Below, piece after piece: positions 50,283-52,240 of a stretch of DNA of 52,240 nucleotides. The notes beneath the pieces are model-generated. The model had not been told where the DNA came from and did not search any database. It was given only the letters and a program-made list of their open reading frames with translations. The DNA is from Chara braunii (taxonomy: Eukaryota > Streptophyta > Charophyceae > Charales > Characeae). Position numbers and translations under genes: made by a program. The stretch spans positions 537,083 through 589,322 of the forward strand of contig BFEA01000235.1 of NCBI GenBank assembly GCA_003427395.1, written 5' to 3'. Within the stretch, counting starts at the first letter, position 1. Every line of letters begins with the position of its first letter.

Positions 50283-51130
50283 CACCGCACGGGGGCAGCG
50301 CGGGACCCTCCCGGCCGCGTCACGCAGGAGTTGGTTTTTAGAACCCTTCGTCGCAATATACATGGAGCTTCCACAAGCCGCTCCGGCCGGGTGCGCCAGC
50401 CATACCTCTCGCGAGCCCCTACGACAGGATAAGGCCTACGCGAGGCACGACTTACCTACACCTTACGGGAGCTGTCACCTCCCTTCGGTGGGCGTATCCC
50501 CGCCGAGCTACCAGTCCACAGTACGAAAGCTAATCAGTTGCAATCGCAGAGGTGGACCAGCCGAGGGCGTTTCTCGTTCGCTGTAGAATAGAGGGTACGC
50601 GCGGTAATACACCTCTACCGGACCCGCACGCGAACCGACATCTTGGGGGGGCTGAGGTCCCAAGCGCGACTCATCGTCAGTCGACTAGGACGCATCCCAC
50701 ACACCACGCGCACTCCACTTTACGAACACACATACACACAAAACAACATATATATGAAATGACACAATACCAACAACGCGACAACGCTCCTAGCCCCTCG
50801 GTAGCCAACTCATAACTTCCCAATGCGGAAATCGGATAGGCGTCGCGCGCTGAACTTAGTATAAAACCGCGCAGACGCAGGGCATACTCACATCGATTTG
50901 CAATGCAGGCATACGCAAGCAGTCGCAACGATGACGTACTATGTAGTGCCCATAATCAAGCGGTCCCTCATAGATCCGAGTACCGCTTATGACACTCAAG
51001 TGTCAGACTTGAAGTGTCGTGAGGGCCTAACCCTTCACGACATTGCACGACTGAAGGAAAAGTCGCGCAGCCGCCGCTGCACCTTAGGCTCTCGACCTGA
51101 GTATCCCGGTAGGTAAATCAAATAGGCTCT
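50283..51130 (-). repeat. LTR-like repeat, family A, copy 4 (inverted arm)
   Basis: Reverse complement of about 48900-49650, with clear matches at GTCCCAAGCG, CGACTCATCGTC, AACTAGGACGCAT-like text and the TAGTACGTCATCGTTGCGAC block near 50920-50945. With 48900-49740 it makes a foldback of about 0.8 kb arms around the gag stub. Confidence 0.75.
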
Positions 51131-51399
51131 TCGCGAGGGAAAACCCCTCCCCTGCAGAGTCTAGGGCTTGGGATGTCCTGAAAAAGGACCTCGAATCCCG
51201 TCAAAAAGCAAGAAACAAGAATAAAAGAAGAGACCTCCCTTAAGCCCCTCAGTCTCAGCTTCTGAGCGGACTCTAATGTGGGGGCTCTTCAACCCATGCA
51301 GATATTCATCCCAAGTATACCTATGTATATATATATAAAGGTTAATATATAAAGGTTAAATATGTGACGATTACTTCTCATGGTTTCGCTGGGGTCTCT

Positions 51400-52240
51400 C
51401 ACAATAATAAGTATATGTGTGATCGTAGGCAACCAAATCCAGAATCTGATTCACAACACATACCTGCCATTACATCAACGAACCAAATCAACAGCCCACA
51501 CACTACACAGAGTCAACCCCAACCACCTTCGACACTTATACCCCTCGCTTTAGCCATGCCATCCCCAAACCTCCTGTCCAACCAACCTTAATTAAATACT
51601 CAACACCTTTGTTAAAAAACCATTCAATAAAAGTCCGGGTGAAACCTTAATAAAACAACGAAATCACCAGGGCTAAAGCCTTTTAGGTTGAGTGTAGAGG
51701 GAGAGTTGAAATTGTGTCGTAGACCGACGAATCAGCAACCGATTTGTTATCAGTGATAACAGTAAGTGATCCTCAAGGGATCAAGCTGGATCTATCCCTG
51801 AACTTAGATCAAATGATCAAAAGGACCTGTAACACACGGAAGACCAATCCCCAGCTAAGATCATAAGTGTATGGAGAATACAACTCCATAATACATCCTC
51901 ACTCAAACTTCCTTATTAACTAAATCTAAGTCTACTTTTAAGTCAGTGCTTAAGCTGAAGGTAGACCAACTGCAAAATCTCCCCTATTCTGGGTGGATCG
52001 CCTGAACAACCTATCAAAATATAATCTAACTCCTTTAAACTAAAACAAGTTCGGCAACGCTTCCCGTAGGAAAAGTGTCTTTTCATAATTTATATAAGCC
52101 GAGATATGAGAGCAGAAATAATCTCTAACTCTGGAAAGTCAAATTCTATCTAACTCTCTGATTTAGTAGAAATTGGGGCAGCACTCCCTTTAGAAAGGAA
52201 GACTTCCCAGATTTATACTAAGTCAGATATGAAAGCAGAA
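51400..52240 (-). repeat. Large inverted repeat, right arm, segment B
   Basis: Reverse-complement partner of 45480-46320; it runs off the right edge of the window. Between the A and B segments, 51310-51390 also pairs with 46890-46960 (GAGAAGT-ATCGTCACATATTTA then AACC-TTTATATATA). No gene supported. Confidence 0.85.

Overview
The window is nuclear DNA from a repeat-rich eukaryote. The best guess is a charophyte green alga, probably Chara (Chara braunii). The basis is: spliced genes with GT-AG introns; a plant-type fibrillarin gene; a Ty3/gypsy gag whose coiled-coil and capsid-like text resembles, from memory, the gag family that fills the Chara genome; and a plant-mitochondrial atp9 fragment. 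No database search was possible, so the species call is inference.

The one clear, apparently intact protein gene is fibrillarin (NOP1/FIB), on the minus strand from the ATG at 31261 to the stop at 19104. I reconstruct seven exons, all joined in phase at GT-AG sites. An assembly gap (30450-30544) lies in the exon for the Gly/Arg-rich domain. Its fifth intron (19896-25920) carries a cluster of box C/D snoRNA copies, all in the sense of the host gene. Their 12-nt antisense element pairs with the AAGGGGAATCCG stretch of 25S rRNA. I count eight copies: five with C box, D box, antisense and terminal stem, and three decayed. A further C/D candidate of a different type sits upstream in the same intron. 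This looks like the U60-in-fibrillarin arrangement of angiosperms, here expanded into an array. The host protein is the methyltransferase that such snoRNAs guide.

Layout. 1-10.8 kb: a decayed 18S rRNA 3' end, a run of stem-loops, a minus-strand Gly/Arg-rich ORF, and a plus-strand series of unrecognised ORFs (3.1-9.0 kb) separated by CAATCAG-rich low-complexity DNA. 10.86-10.93 kb: a mitochondrial atp9 fragment. 11.8-16.9 kb: a broken Ty3/gypsy element (primer binding site, gag, zinc knuckle, protease, integrase; no reverse transcriptase seen) with a tRNA-like insertion. 17-19 kb: microsatellites and a U6-like sequence. 19.1-31.3 kb: fibrillarin. 31.6-32.1 kb: a LINE C-terminal fragment. 32.3-36.8 kb: AT-rich DNA with a degenerate tandem array between diverged direct repeats. 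37-42 kb: tRNA-like/SINE-like pieces, two U6-like sequences, poly-T tracts and LTR-like repeats. 44-52.2 kb: a large imperfect inverted repeat centred near 49.95 kb, containing an array of stem-loops, a ~118-bp tandem repeat, a hammerhead-ribozyme-like core, two hAT-like non-autonomous transposons and a gag fragment between inverted LTR-like arms.

Most other long open frames appear to be shadows in repeats or in fibrillarin introns.
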